The notes beneath the pieces were generated by a model, which did no database searches, was not told where the DNA came from, and saw only the letters and a list, made by a program, of their open reading frames with translations. Both the position numbers and the translations under genes were made by a program. From assembly GCA_038373865.1 (NCBI GenBank), contig JAXGGA010001065.1:107029-171028 (forward strand): a stretch of DNA of 64,000 nt. The letters are read 5' to 3'. The first letter of the stretch is position 1, and each line of letters starts with the position of its first letter. Source of the DNA: Uloborus plumipes. Its lineage: Eukaryota > Arthropoda > Arachnida > Araneae > Uloboridae. Shown here one piece after another: positions 50,350 to 62,896 of this stretch.

Positions 50350-51130
50350 ATTGAAATGTCCTCCACATGCCCTTTCCCATAGGTGCAATTTTCACAATCA
50401 ATGGAATTTTTTTCTCAAGATTTTTTTATTTATAAATGTGAATGTGTGCAAGATGTAAACCACAAAAGAAGCAAAATAATGTGAAAATAATGTCTCTAAA
50501 AATTAATCTAAACTTTGTCCCAGCGATTATCAGTCACCCACGTGTCTGAAAAGTATAGATATTTTTCTCTGGAATGTTTTATTTTAAAATCTGGCAACAC
50601 ATCTTAAAATGAAGCATGGAACTGTGTTATTCTTGGCTGAAGATTAATTTTGCTGTTCTGCAATTACTTTTGATAAAAAGCAAGCTAAACTCAACTTTCA
50701 AGGCAAGTGTTTTTCATCTTTGTCATTTACATTTGTCATTACAGAATGTAAGTAAAATGTACATGTAAAAATTTTTTGATGATGAATGGTCCTAAATCTT
50801 ACATTTGTAGGTTCTTATTCAAAGTTAAGCTGAAAAATAATCAGATATGACTTTTTGAGAACATATTACTTGTGTTTTGTCATTCACATGCCCTTTTTCT
50901 TATACCATTCACATGCCCCAATATGAGACCCGTGGATGAATCAAAAGCCAAACAGGACAAAGTTTAAAAATTATGTCTAACAGTTTACAGGTTAAAAACT
51001 TTCACTAATATACGTATGGTGTTTACACTTATTGTATTCACATACCCATTGTGTTATTCACATACCCATTGTGTTATTCACATACCCATTGTCTCATCCA
51101 CATGTCCTTTTTATCATTCACATGCCTTAA
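50350..51130 (+). repeat. TTCACATGCCC-rich block with 20-bp tandem repeat
   Basis: CCACATGCCC or TTCACATGCCC occurs near 50362, 50884 and 50907. At 51034-51128 a 20-bp unit, TTATTCACATACCCATTGTG, is repeated about five times, the last two degenerate. The motif recalls GTTCACATGTGCCCC in the element at 11.3-14.5 kb. A common ancestry is possible but unproven. Confidence 0.6.
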
Positions 51131-53099
51131 AAAAAATAATAAAATTGCAAAAATACAATAAAATATAAACATTTAAGCTATGCTGATATTTTATTTTAAT
51201 TATGTAACTTATAAAGTGCTGTGCTGTTTTTTTTTTCAGATTTTAAATTTTAAATTATTTTTTTGAAATCTACATGTTAGAAATATTCCCGTATTTGTAG
51301 AATCACCTATATACTGATTGTGAAAACGGAAATGTGTGGGAACGGATGTGTATAGACAATAATGCGCATTTTGGGTCGGCACCACAGTTAATATACTGGA
51401 AGAAATAGTAATATTATTAATGGTCTAAATTTATAAACAAATGTTCAGCATGTAGTCCATTTTGGCATTTTATTGTGTGTAAAATGAAACTTGAGCTTTT
51501 TTGGTACTTATTTTTATTTTTCTATTACTAAGTCCAACTAACTGAATTATATTAAAAAGTTAAAAAAATCATGCGTTTTCCCTTAATATAAGTTCGGCGA
51601 TTTGAGTGATTTTAAACGTTTTAAAAACTGCAAAATTAAAAAAAATCCTATATATATATTTTTAATGCACGCTGAAATAAAGTAACAAAGCAGCAGGTCT
51701 TTTTCTTTCTAATTTACCCATAATGGAAAAAAAATCATTCAAATCCTCATTTTCCTTTTGCAACAGAAACATTTACTTCGTTTCCAGTTAATTAGTAACC
51801 ATTCCGACAGTTAACTTGTTTTCAGTTAATCAGCTACCATTTTGAAAGTTATTTTATCCTAATTAACGAAAAATTGATAAACCTCTCATAAAAACAATTA
51901 AATCCCTTTACTTTAAAATAGCATGTTTATTTTGCACTTTTTTTAGCTTGAGAATTTTTTGAAAAAAATTGAAACGAAAGCCAAACAATTTACTTAGCTT
52001 TCAAATTAATTAAGATTTTTTTTTTCTTGCAATCTTTTATTGAACATAATTTTCGCTTATTAACGACTCACAATTTTTTTACAGCTCTAGGAATTATATT
52101 ATATACTTTATAAAAAGTACTCATAACAGGTTTTGTCGAGTGAAAATTATTTTGCCATGACTATCATGATTTTGTAAATAACGAAGAATACGTTACATGG
52201 AGAACGTTAACAGAAATATGTTGTGGTCCCCTCACTACTTATTTTACGTCTATTAAATAATTGATGTTTTTAATAACTCAAAAGAAGGGCACGTGTACTC
52301 ATGTATGACTTAAAGCCATTTCACCATGGTTTTCATCATTAAAAAAGGTAAATAACGAGGCATGAGTTATGTGAAAACGTGAACACAAATCTGCTATTTA
52401 TCCCACACTACTATTTTTCACGTCGATTGAACACTCGATGCTTTTTAAAAATTTAAAAGAAAGGGTGTGTGTGGTCATGGACTCGTCTTAGAAATAACAA
52501 TTATTTTATAAATAGCTTTCTGACTTTTTTTCTCTTAGAAAAGTATGGTAAACATAAACAGTTGTACCTTCAACTGTAAATGAAAGAGACGTTTCTATTA
52601 CTGTCTGAGATCTAAAATTGCATTAAAACTGTATGGAACGCAAAAAAGATAAGATTCAATAAAATATAATATAATAAGTATACTGGAAAGCACTTTTTGT
52701 AATAGCACCACGATGTAAAAAACCGATGCAAAAAAAGTTTTGCAGAGACTTTGCCAAGTATCATCAAATTTAACATGATTTAATGAATGCCTTGATATTG
52801 TCAACGGTGTCAAAACTACTAAGTGGTTTGATCTATGATTAATAGTAATTTTATTACTATTTAAATAAGGAAACAAAATATCTGGTGTGGACACCGTGTT
52901 TTATCCTTACACGTCAATATAATAACTGATTTTCTTAATAGCCCAAAATAATGGTTACATGTGCTCTTGTACGTACATTAAAAGCACTTCTCAAATAAAA
53001 GCATTTTAGACATTTTTCTCCATATGACATAATTGAAGACATGAAGAACGGAAATTTCAAATGTGAAGAAAAGTGGCGTTTTTATTAGCGTCTGTGACC
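51131..53099. other. No recognisable gene
   Basis: AT-rich; short open frames only (52598-52894 minus has no recognised motif). Confidence 0.5.
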
Positions 53100-53101
53100 T
53101 A

Positions 53102-54319
53102 CACTGAAGTGACAAAAGTCATGGGATAGCAATATGCAAATTTTCAGATGGCAGTAGCATCGCATAGAACAGGTATAAATGCGCAGTGCTTTTACAGAGC
53201 TTTCATTTCTGTTCAAGTTATTCATGTGAAGAGGTTTTAACGTGATGATGACCGCACGACGTGAATTAACAGACTTTGAACGCGGAATGTTAGTTGGAGC
53301 TAGACGCATGGGTCATGCCATTTCGGAAATCGTTAGAGAATTCAACATTCCCAGATCCACTGTGTCAAGAGTGTGCCGAGAGTATGAAATTTCAGGCATA
53401 ACATCCCACCATGGACAGCGCAGTGGTCGACCGCCTGCACTTAAAGATCGAGACCGGCGACGTCTGCAAAGAGTCGTAAATTCTAACAGACAAGCAACAC
53501 TGCGTCAAATCACCGTAGAAATCAATGTGGGACGTACAATGGACGTGTCTGCTAGAACTGTGCGGAGAAATTTGGATTTCTTGGGCTATTCCAGCAGAAG
53601 ACCGACTCGAGTGCCTTTACTGACAGAACGACATCGCTTGCAGCGACTCTCGTGGGCACGTGAGCATATCGGTTGGTCCCTAGATGAATGGAAAACCGTG
53701 GCCTGGTCCGATGAGTCACGATTTCAGCTGGTAAGAGCCGATGGTAGGGTTCGAGTGTGGCGCAGACCCCACGAAGCCATGGACCCAAACTGTCAGCAAG
53801 GCACTGTTCAAGCTGGTGGTGGCTCCGTAATGGTGTGGGCTGTTTTTTCATGGCATGGACTTGGTCCTCTAGTGCGACTGGACCGAACATTGACTGGAAA
53901 TGCTTATGTGCAGCTACTTGGAGATCACTTGCAGCCATTCATGGACTTCATGTACCCAAACAACGATGGGATTTTTATGGATGACAATGCGCCATGTCAC
54001 CGGGCCACAACTGTTCGCAATTGGTTTGAAGAAAATTCTGGACAATTCCAACGAATGATTTGGCCACCTAGATCGCCCGACATGAATCCCATTGAGCATT
54101 TATGGGACACCATCGAGAGGTCTGTTCGTGCCCAAAATCCTGCCCCATCAACGCTTTCACAATTATGGACGTCTATCGAGACAGCATGGCTCAATATTCC
54201 TGCAGAAGACTTCCAACGACTTGTTGAGTCCATGCCACGTCGAGTTGTTGCACTTCGCCGGGCAAAAGGAGGGCCGACACGATATTAAGAGGTATCCCAT
54301 GACTTTTGTCACTTCAGTG
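53102..54319 (+). mobile_element. Intact Tc1-like element, 1218 bp
   Basis: Flanked by TA (53100-53101 and 54320-54321). The terminal inverted repeats, 53102-53128 and 54293-54319, are perfect 27-bp copies beginning CACTGAAGTGACAAAAGTCA. A full transposase gene fills the interior with 143 bp of leader and 31 bp between stop and end. Length, TA target and gene are standard for Tc1/mariner. Perfect ends and an unbroken frame mark it as the youngest element here and possibly still mobile. Confidence 0.95.
53245..54288 (+). CDS. Tc1-like transposase, DD36E type
   Basis: Intact 347-residue transposase, the usual size for Tc1 enzymes, acting in the nucleus to bind the element's ends and cut and paste it at TA. 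I take the ATG at 53245; the in-frame codon before it is GTG. Residues about 7-50 form the first helix-turn-helix (LTDFERGMLV...STVSRVCREYE), SGRPPA at 60-65 is the GRPR-like linker, and about 68-115 the second helix-turn-helix. The catalytic triad is D156 (AWSDESRF), D247 (MDDNAPCH) and E284 (MNPIEHLW). D247 and E284 have 36 residues between them, instead of 34 in classic Tc1, which places it with the DD36E (Incomer) group. The C-terminus reads RRVVALRRAKGGPTRY. No frameshift or internal stop. Base composition is clearly more GC-rich than the flanks, in line with recent arrival. Other open frames overlapping it are shadows. Confidence 0.95.
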   Translation: MMTARRELTDFERGMLVGARRMGHAISEIVREFNIPRSTVSRVCREYEISGITSHHGQRSGRPPALKDRDRRRLQRVVNSNRQATLRQITVEINVGRTMDVSARTVRRNLDFLGYSSRRPTRVPLLTERHRLQRLSWAREHIGWSLDEWKTVAWSDESRFQLVRADGRVRVWRRPHEAMDPNCQQGTVQAGGGSVMVWAVFSWHGLGPLVRLDRTLTGNAYVQLLGDHLQPFMDFMYPNNDGIFMDDNAPCHRATTVRNWFEENSGQFQRMIWPPRSPDMNPIEHLWDTIERSVRAQNPAPSTLSQLWTSIETAWLNIPAEDFQRLVESMPRRVVALRRAKGGPTRY

Positions 54320-54321
54320 TA

Positions 54322-57300
54322 AAGCCTCATGGAACTTGTATGAAGGACGTTATTAGTTACTGTTTATTTTCATCTAGTGATTTTAAGAAAGATGTGCTTA
54401 AGTATTAAGCTTCATTTTTTTATGAAATCTTATTCTGTCTTAATATATCATTGATTCAGTTACATGCAGATCTTTAAGACTTTTAAATATTTAAATTGCA
54501 AAAATGGAAAAATAAATTTTTGACAGACTTTAAAAAAACATTATTTTAAGCTACGCATACTACATATTCTACTACAGACACTTTTTTGCCTTTTCTAGTG
54601 CATTTGTGCTTACCAAACTATGTTTTTAACGTGAAGATTTTTAGGTATGATTAATGATTTCCTCCTTTAAATTGTTAATATCATAAATTCAACTTTCAGA
54701 TAAATTTTATGCGCACTTTCTACTTTTCTACAGAGGGGAAAAAGAAGTCTTTGATAAAAGCTGAAAGAGCTTACATTTTTTCTTACGTGTATAGAACTTA
54801 AGTTATGGTTTTAAAATATATTTTTGAGGTGTTGTGTGCGATACGTGGTAGAAGAAATTAGCATAATGGCTTTCGAGCCTTTTATCTTTAAAAGATTTGG
54901 AATAAATCCAAGCGTAAAATGTATGATAATGCTTTTCATACTTTGTTTCAAAAGAAAAAGGCTAAAATAAATAATAAAGTGCATTTAAACAGTTTTTAGA
55001 ATATGAAATATTTTGGGGGGTTAAATTCATCAAGTTTCATTTATTAGAATGTATGTATTTACCTCTTTGGACAAAGTTAATATCTTCTCTAAAATACATA
55101 AAGATTTTTTTAGTGTTTTCTTTTTATTTTGTGAGCATGAAACAGCCAAAAATGTGGTTGCATAAGGTTTTGTATGTAAACTCAATAAGTTAAGGCATAA
55201 ATTAAAGAAATTAAGTTTTCAATATATTTTAATCCTCATGTGAATTTACATATTTATTACTAATTTTCGAAAATGGGCTGAAAAATTCAGTTATCTTTTC
55301 CTTTTGTATAGGTGGACTTTTCAACTTTATTTATTAGGGTTGATTTAAGTTCTAACTGCAACCAAGTAATTGCTCAGTTGTAATGCTATTCTCCAAAAAA
55401 ATGGGTCTGTCGAAATTTTTAAGAAGCTCAATCAGAACACAATTATAATTTATTTTCATCTAAACATCTTACTTTCACCAATTCGGGTTAAAAAAACTGA
55501 AGTTAATTTTCAGGTACTAGTTGATATTTACTTAACACAACACAAGTTAATAAGGTATACATAATGTTGCTCGTTTTTACTTCTTCTTTTCTTTCTTCAA
55601 ATATGAAACACATTAAAATTTTAGACGAAAAAATTGTATACAAGTTTTGGCAATTATGAATTTTTAATCCATTTAATGTTCACTCAACTGAAGTTGTATC
55701 AGATCTTTTGCTTGATTTTCTCATTGATCGGTGAACTTGCCTCGTTTACAAATCAGATGGAATGAAAATAGCAGATTATTATTACGTTTTGATTCGTAAT
55801 TAATTTACGTATATTAACTTAAAGAACGTTCTTCGATAATAGTTTTCCTTTTAAAACTCATATTGAGGTTATAATCTGAATGATGTTATTTGCCAGAAGA
55901 TGAAAAAATCTGATTATAAGTGAATGAAAATATTCGATAAAGTTTTTAAAAGTTTAGTTTATAAAAAGCTTCAGGAAAAGTATTTTATCATTTCAAATGC
56001 CATTTTATTGACAGAATCAAGTCTAAGACGTTGTTTAATCTTATACTTTCTTGTTCATTGCGTTTAAATGGGAAAAAAATATGAGTTCAGAAAATTGCAA
56101 AGCATAAAATGAGTAGGTGAAACAATGATAAATATCAACAGGGTGCTAACATACTTTGCACTAGATATTATCTTATTGCCTGTTGTAACATGACAACAGT
56201 TTAAGGTTGACTAACACAAACGTTTTTCAGCCTTCATGTAACTTTTTATTATAGCTCAAAATATAATAGGAAACACTCGAAAAAGGGCTCACGTATAAGT
56301 TAAGCCTGTAATCAGACCCCGGAAAGCAAATGTCAGAGAAGTACTGATGATGAAAATAGCATTGCCAAAACCTGGCAATGACAAGAAATACACAGCATGG
56401 TCAAAATGGATCACCTGACACTTAGGTATGTAAACTGTCCATAATTGCTTGATAATGCTACTAGGATTAAGATTGTGTATATGAATGGTTTCGAAATTCG
56501 TGAGGGGAAACAGGGCTCCAAAGAGATCAAATATCCACACTATCTCTTACTGACTAATATTCAACTCTGCGGAGAAATGTCTGAAGTTTGCGTTTTTCGT
56601 AATGTGTGTTATTGTAACTAGGAAATGAACAGCAGTAAAAAAACATGTACGTATTTATGCTCACTTGATGCAGCCAAAGTGAAACAATTTAATGTCAGAT
56701 AAATGGAACTTGAAAGTTGGCGTCTTGTAAATTGGGCACCGGGAGCCAATGTTTGGACACCATTGAGTGGGAGTGTGTTGTTTTGTGTATATGGATATGG
56801 GGGGTCCAGACATTAGGCGCGAATACGATTTGGCGCTTTTTAAACTATAGTTGGGTTTCTAGAAAAATTATTGTCTTGGAAAAAATAGTGTATATTAATG
56901 TAGAATTCATCACAAGTGTTATATTAAGCTTGATTTTTTTTAAAATCTTACTTTATTTTTCAAAAAATTTACAATATTACTCCATCTTGTAGAAAAACAG
57001 GTGTATTGAGCAATATAGATCACAAATTTAAACGATTGTGCTTTCCTTTTAGCAACCCGAGGGGGAGGTTGTTTCCGAGATACTTCAGATTCCCAATTAC
57101 ATCAAACCAAATGCAATAAAATAAAGGAAATCGTTTTAACAGAGTTAACCATCAGTTAAATCAATCCAACTCGATCCTTGAGTGCCTTAAAATAGGACAG
57201 ATGTCATTGTGTAAATACTTAACCTTATAGGTGACAATACGTATTTAGAATGAAAATTTTCCCACCTTCGAGAGCAATAAACTCGAGCAGTCTGCGAGAA

Positions 57301-58070
57301 AATTTTTCTGAATAGGAAAAAAATGTTTAAAAAAGGAGGGAATCGATTCTCCACTTTCTAATAAATAAAAATATTTGCCTTTACCAAAGATGCTATCATC
57401 ACTAAGCAAAAATTAATTATAATTACAACTACTTTCTTTTATCATTACCCAACAGATACACTTACATAAGCAATATAATGGGGCTCTGCTTGAATAGAAT
57501 ACATATGAGACTCGACAATAGCTATTTATTAAGGGGTTAAATACAATGCTTTTCGCTGAAACAATTACCAGCATCAGAAGAAAAAAAACGATCATGATAT
57601 CGATTATCTTCTGATATAATTCTTTTCTGAAGAGAGGATGGAAATGTTCAAATCCTCAACTTCGAAAGAAAGGGGATTTCTTGTTAGAATATTTCAGGGG
57701 ATAATAGAGGGGATTTTGCAGATTATGTTTTGAAGTATCATTTTAGTATGTTTTATGAGATTTTGGACTTCATTCAAAAACAACAAGACGAAACACATCT
57801 TCAGTAATACTGACCAAATATTTTTATGAAAAAGTTGTTAAACTGTAAAAATCAATTTTTCCTTGAAAATTAATTTTTAATTGTAACACAATTATAAAAA
57901 TGTAATTTTTGTCAGAAATCACTGTAGACATTTATGAAATTCGGGAGGATTTAACTAGTACCAAGCATATCAGAAATTGGTGCTTCATCATTTTGAGGTT
58001 CACCCGAAGAAATTAATAAAAATTACTTTGCTTCAAATAGATTGCTGATATACAATGCACCTTCAACTTG
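54322..58070. other. Unassigned DNA with one weak exon candidate
   Basis: 3.7 kb without a clear gene. On the minus strand 56289-56540 stays open for 83 codons (FGALFPLTNFETIHIHNLNP...LPGFGNAIFIISTSLTFAF) in a slightly GC-richer patch. I recognise no family. 56700-56830 is also less AT-rich, again without a motif. Confidence 0.4.
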
Positions 58071-58367
58071 GTCATTCCATCCAAGAACTGCAGTTTCGTT
58101 CTTGTTATCGGAATAGGAAATAACCGAGCTGATGGAAAAAATCCTCTTGTAGAAGCAAAGAGTTCCAAAAAAAAAAACGGGTAGTTAATGTAAAATTAGA
58201 ACACCCAGCGAAAGACCGCACGATAGTACGTTACAGCTCATTAATTCACCAGTGTTTTGGCACTATTTGCTTCGATAAGAGGATTTTTACCTCCAGCTCG
58301 GTTACTTTCTATTCCAGGCAGATGACTGCATCACGAAAGCGAAACTGCATTCTTTGGATGGAATGAC
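58071..58367. mobile_element. 297-bp foldback MITE
   Basis: Left GTCATTCCATCCAAGAACTG, CAGTTTCGTT... and GGAATAGGAAATAACCGAGC match, as complement, the right side GTCATTCCATCCAAAGAATG, CAGTTTCGCTT... and GGAATAGAAAGTAACCGAGC. The right arm has an extra TGCAGTCATCTGCCT. Parts of the same text (TTATTCCAGACAGATGAGTC, TGCTGCAATTTCTGGATGG) occur again at 59974-60028, a diverged copy. Confidence 0.65.
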
Positions 58368-61161
58368 AGAGTTGGCGGTGAATTGTGTATCTGCAGGTTT
58401 TTGAACGAAAGACACTTCCCTAAGCTTCAGAGTTCTAACTGGAAAAAAATTATTTTAAAATATTGGTTGTAATTATTTGTTCTTTCTGAATTGAAAATAC
58501 CTGTGATTTTTATAAAACGCAATAAATATTTTAATAAATTGATTCAAAGGTTCCTTTTTGTATTGGATTAAGACGATAAAAACTTAAATACCATAAGCGG
58601 AATAAATAGCCAATAAAATAGAAAAATTTTAAGCTACATACAGTATGTTATAGTTAGACTTATTATAAAAGAACGTTGTAGTAAAACTTAGCCTTTTATG
58701 GGAAAAACTGCAGGTGAATTTATTTAAACCATTCGCTATTAAAAAAGAATCAAACTCTGAATCACAAAAATACGAATATTTACGAACAAAAATATTTTTT
58801 AATGTTGCGACACTTTTTTCCGAAGGCACTTTTTACATTGCAATGCTACAATGCATTCTTGAAAAAAAAAAAAAAAAACAAGAGATTTTTATCTTAGCAG
58901 AAAAAGCAGTTTACATCTGAAAACATTTCGACTAAACATCCGTAAAACTTGAACTTATTTCTTTCCTTCTAAATTCCTAGTAGGGAATGTGTCAAGATAG
59001 GTTATACTTTTCCTTGAATAGCATTAAAGGCTTTCTGAACAACAAACGACAAAATCACCGCTCTTATTACTTTTTTAGGCCCAAACAAGATGGGAGTGTT
59101 GCTACGGAAAGTAAAAGAAATTGGTTGGAAATGCGCCTTACGTCGAATTGTTGTCCCTTGTCGTAGCAGTTAAAATATCTACTTTTACCTTGGAGTTTTT
59201 TAACGAGTGGTAGTAACTTTAAACAAAGGAGCAAGGGAGCATACAATGGTGAAATAAGGTAATCTGACCAGTGAATGTGCCCCTTACGCATGCTTAAATT
59301 TTAAGAAATGTATCATTAAATACTGTAGCATTTGGTACGTCACATTGAAAACATTTTACTACCATGTGTAACTGTTAACAAAAGAATGAGAGAACTTATA
59401 TGATTCTGCTTTATGTTTTTAAAGAATTCATTCATAAAGAAACGCACCTGTCTTAAAACTGAACACCCCGATCTAATGGACACACACAACCTTTTCAGTT
59501 CGTTTTCTTTTCGGAATTACATAGAAGGAATTTGTTGCCGATTCGAAAAATTAAAACAAGTTACTAACTGCAATATACTGCTAGTCCGGTTATTATATCC
59601 AGAGGCTACAATTTTGTGCTTTTTATTGTCGCATTGGTCTGAAATAACAATAGCTGGATTTTAGACAAATATCCTTTCACTGAAGCTAAAATTGCGAACA
59701 AACTGGAAGCTAAAATGAATTAAGCATTCTCGGGTATCTGGATGCCCGAGCAGAGACGTCGGTACATTTCATGTAGTTCTGCTTTAGCTCTGGCTTAAGT
59801 AAGGTAGCGTTCTGCCTATTACTTAAAACTTCACTTTCATTTTTGTATTGAACAGCACTATTGTCTTGCGGATGCTGGCTGGTGTGCGTTCTACTTCCTG
59901 TTTTTTTTTTTTTTTTTTTTTGGTAAACTACGCTTTAATAAGAGCCTATCTGTCTGCTAATTGATTATTGATTATTCCAGACAGATGAGTCTATAACAAG
60001 GATGATGCTGCAATTTCTGGATGGCAAAATGAGGCTTTTGGATTACTACACGTAGCTCTGCCATAGCTTAAGAGCGGTAACTTTTTGCAAATTAATAACG
60101 CTGTTTATTTACTGAAAGGGGAGGTGGAGGTGTTAATTAACTGGTCATTTCACCATTTAAAAAAAAATAATATATTTGATGTAAACTTGGAGTACAAAGA
60201 AAAATTAGAACCGTCAGTTTATTTTGAGTAACACGCTTAAATAAATAAATTTCCAAAAGAAGCATAGATGTTCGCAGATATTCCAGAATGATTATTGCAA
60301 GCCCGTTATGCTGAGATCCATTTACTTTATCATATAAAAAGATCGAAACACGTTTTTTTTTAATTATTTTTAAGTTCTGATTAAAATACATTAACTTACT
60401 GTAAATTTCCCTAGACTTTTAACACATTGCTTTCTTCTCCACAAAAACGAATATTTAATTCTGAAACATGCATGACAATATAAATGCCAAAATACGTTTC
60501 TTTAAGTTAATCTTTAAACAATATCAATATAATAACAACAATCATAAGAGTACAGTTAATGACTAGCAGGTTTTCTTTCTCTATATTTGGTATCTATATC
60601 GAAATAGCATGTAAACAAAAATATCGAGATCTAGGTACCATTGAGAAAAAGTATCCGTGACGTATGTAATAAATCAGTTTTACCCAACCTGCAGAATGCG
60701 AAGCTTGTCCATGTGATCCGTTATTCTGTTCATTGCTACAAATCGAAAAGGACGAAAAGAGCCAATGCCACGAATTTAGAGCCAAATTTTCATAAATCGG
60801 TTTCTAAAACACATGTGTTTTATAAAATAAGCATCAAGTAATTAAACAATAATTGTAGGCTCATAAGTCTTTTCTTGTGTTCACATTTTCCTATGTTAAG
60901 AAAGGAATAAAATGCTTTGAAATGTTACACATGTTCTGACCCGCGCGAATGATTTTAATATCACACGGGGTCCTCGGGCTGAAAAAGATTTGATCCCCAC
61001 TCTAATAAACTAATGCGAAATACCAAATCAAAACTATAATATTTAATAAAACTAAATTTTGCTGTATTATTTAAAAGAAAGAAGTAATTAATTAAAATAT
61101 TACTTTACTAAACTTGGACAAATTCAGAGAAATACTGTTTAATACAACTAACTATTTTTCT
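58368..61161. other. No recognisable gene
   Basis: AT-rich. Contains a fragment of the 58.1-kb MITE family at about 59700-60100, including a CTCGGG...CCCGAG hairpin near 59729-59750, and a T run at 59900-59921. Confidence 0.45.
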
Positions 61162-61198
61162 TCTCTACTAATAATAAAGCTGAAGGTGGTTCTGTCTG

Positions 61199-61238
61199 TC
61201 CTTCTTTCTTTCTTTCTTTCTTTCTTTCTGTCTGTCTG
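61199..61238 (+). repeat. (CTTT)n/(CTGT)n simple repeat at the Helitron 5' end
   Basis: CTTTCTTTCTTTCTTT followed by CTGTCTGTCTGT. Confidence 0.9.
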
Positions 61239-61698
61239 TTACGCGCGTAGCGCCAAAACCGTTCGGTCGATTTTCATGCCACTTGGCACAAAATTAGTTT
61301 GTAGGATGTAGTTTTGCACCTCGAAGCGATTTTTCGAAAATTCCATTTCGTTCTTTTTCTATTCGAATTCTTAGCGGAAATTCGATAAAATAGGGAAGAA
61401 ATATTTCACACACATTTTCAAGTCTTATGTCATTCGAAAGCTTGGAATTTTCTGCACAAAATGAAGTTTTTTTGAAGTTTCTACGATCATCAGGAGAGCT
61501 GTAACAATTGTTTTTAGAATCCCGAAATTCAAGGCTTACCTTCAGTAAAGCAAGCCAAACGATTCTAAAATGGTTGAACTTTAGAATAAAATTTGTTTGA
61601 AAAGAGAGATAAAATGAATTATTTTATCAACGGAAATCAATTTTTCATGTTGTTACTATGGTTACGTGTTCATACTTATTTTTGTTTCTTTCTTTTTC

Positions 61699-61994
61699 CA
61701 GGGTTGCCAGCGTCTATCTTCGTAGGCTACGGCCAGACGTAGTATTTTTGATTCTACGGTAGTATTTTTTCGGCCCAAATAAGGAGCGTAGTATGTTTCT
61801 GGCAACCCTGTTTCCAATACACTAATGACTTAATTAAAAGATTTGGCGGATTTTTTTTTTTTTTTTTTTTCATTTTCATAGATTTCGCATTTCAGCAACA
61901 TTGATTTTGGCAACGTTTGGAAACAGTAGTATTTTGTAATATTTTTTTTAGAGGAGGCGTAGTTTTTTTTTGTTCCAATTCTCTGGCAACCCTG
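61699..61994. mobile_element. 296-bp hAT-type MITE with 8-bp target duplication
   Basis: Ends CAGGGTTGCCAGCG and, as complement of the right, CAGGGTTGCCAGAG. They are flanked by TCTTTTTC on both sides (61691-61698 and 61995-62002), a perfect 8-bp duplication. An internal CTGGCAACCCTG at about 61799-61811 repeats the terminal sequence. GTAGTATTTTT phrases recur inside. Confidence 0.75.
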
Positions 61995-62029
61995 TCTTTT
62001 TCCCGGTGAAGCGGTGAAGATGCTTTGGG

Positions 62030-62580
62030 ACCCTGCTTGGCGCGTTTTCAAAAAGTCAACTACGCCAAATAGCTAGGGTTACCACGCTTGGCGCGCCTAT
62101 CGTTCATTTAGCGAGAAAAGGGTACCTAAAGCACAGATTAACGAAATATCGTATCAATTGCGATATTGCATCGTTTTTTTAAAGTGTTTCATTTCGGAAA
62201 ATGTATTGTTTTGTTTTTTAAGCTAGGAAAGAAAACTTTCTTCTTCTCTTAAACTTTGGTAAGATTTCTGTTGGTTCCTGTTATCAACAAAATTGTTCTT
62301 ATTTTCTCTTTTGGCTTATTTTTGTCCATCTCCCTTGGGGTTGCATTCGAATGTTCCAAGGGGGTGTTTTACCCCATTTGTCGGGTAAATCAGTGTTTTC
62401 AATGCAAGGTGATATGAATTGGTTAACAAAAGTGATATGAATTGGCGCGACCACTTGGCGATATATCGCCAAGCTTTTGATCGCCAAGTATTTGACGCCA
62501 ATTGGCGAAAAAATTTTTTTTTTTTTGATTTAGGTTCAATTTGGCGCTGTTGGCGATATTTTGCGAAAAATCCACTGAAT
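62030..62580. repeat. Cluster of TTGGCG motifs
   Basis: TTGGCG or its complement occurs about ten times: CTTGGCGCGTTTT, CTTGGCGCGCC, ATTGGCGCGACC, the perfect 20-bp palindrome CTTGGCGATATATCGCCAAG (62454-62473), CGCCAATTGGCG, TTTGGCGCTGTTGGCGATA. TTGGCGC resembles E2F-type binding sites, but inside a Helitron it may just be a decayed repeat array. Confidence 0.55.
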
Positions 62581-62896
62581 GATGTTAAAATCGATGATAT
62601 TTAGGAGATAAATCATTGTAAAACATTTTTTTGCATTGTTTCGTAGCAAACTAGGGATACAAATGTTTGAATTGTTATCTTGCTCACTCCAAGCACTATT
62701 TTAGCACTTAAGGCATCTACTAAGAAATTTACACGTAAAATTAAGTAGTGTGGGGTCCATATCAGATCTTTATATCACTTTGAAGGAATTATTAGTTGAA
62801 TAAAACTAAAATAGAGCATTTTTTCTGCTATATCAATTATTTTACAAATGAACTTTTAATTTTATACCACGGGCAAAGCCGTGCGGGTACCGCTAG

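Larger units (their letters stand above)
61162..62896 (+). mobile_element. Non-autonomous Helitron, about 1.7 kb
   Basis: 5' end TCTCTACTAATAATAAAGCT followed by CTGTCTGT and CTTT repeats and the phrase CGCCAAAACCGTTCGGTCGA, usual in arthropod Helitrons. 3' end CACGG-GCAAAG-CCGTG hairpin, then CGGGTACCGCTAG (to 62896) and T. The exact first base is uncertain by 2 bp. It holds a nested hAT MITE (61699-61994) and a TTGGCG-rich block. No helicase coding found. Confidence 0.7.

Noticed and set aside
51034..51128. CRISPR-like regularly spaced repeat
   Set aside because: The 20-bp units are contiguous with no unique spacers, and the genome is eukaryotic.
53242..53244. Transposase start one codon further upstream
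   Set aside because: That codon is GTG; the ATG at 53245 is the first proper start.
53552..54322. Several 60-128-codon frames on both strands
   Set aside because: They are shadows of the Tc1-like transposase gene in other frames.
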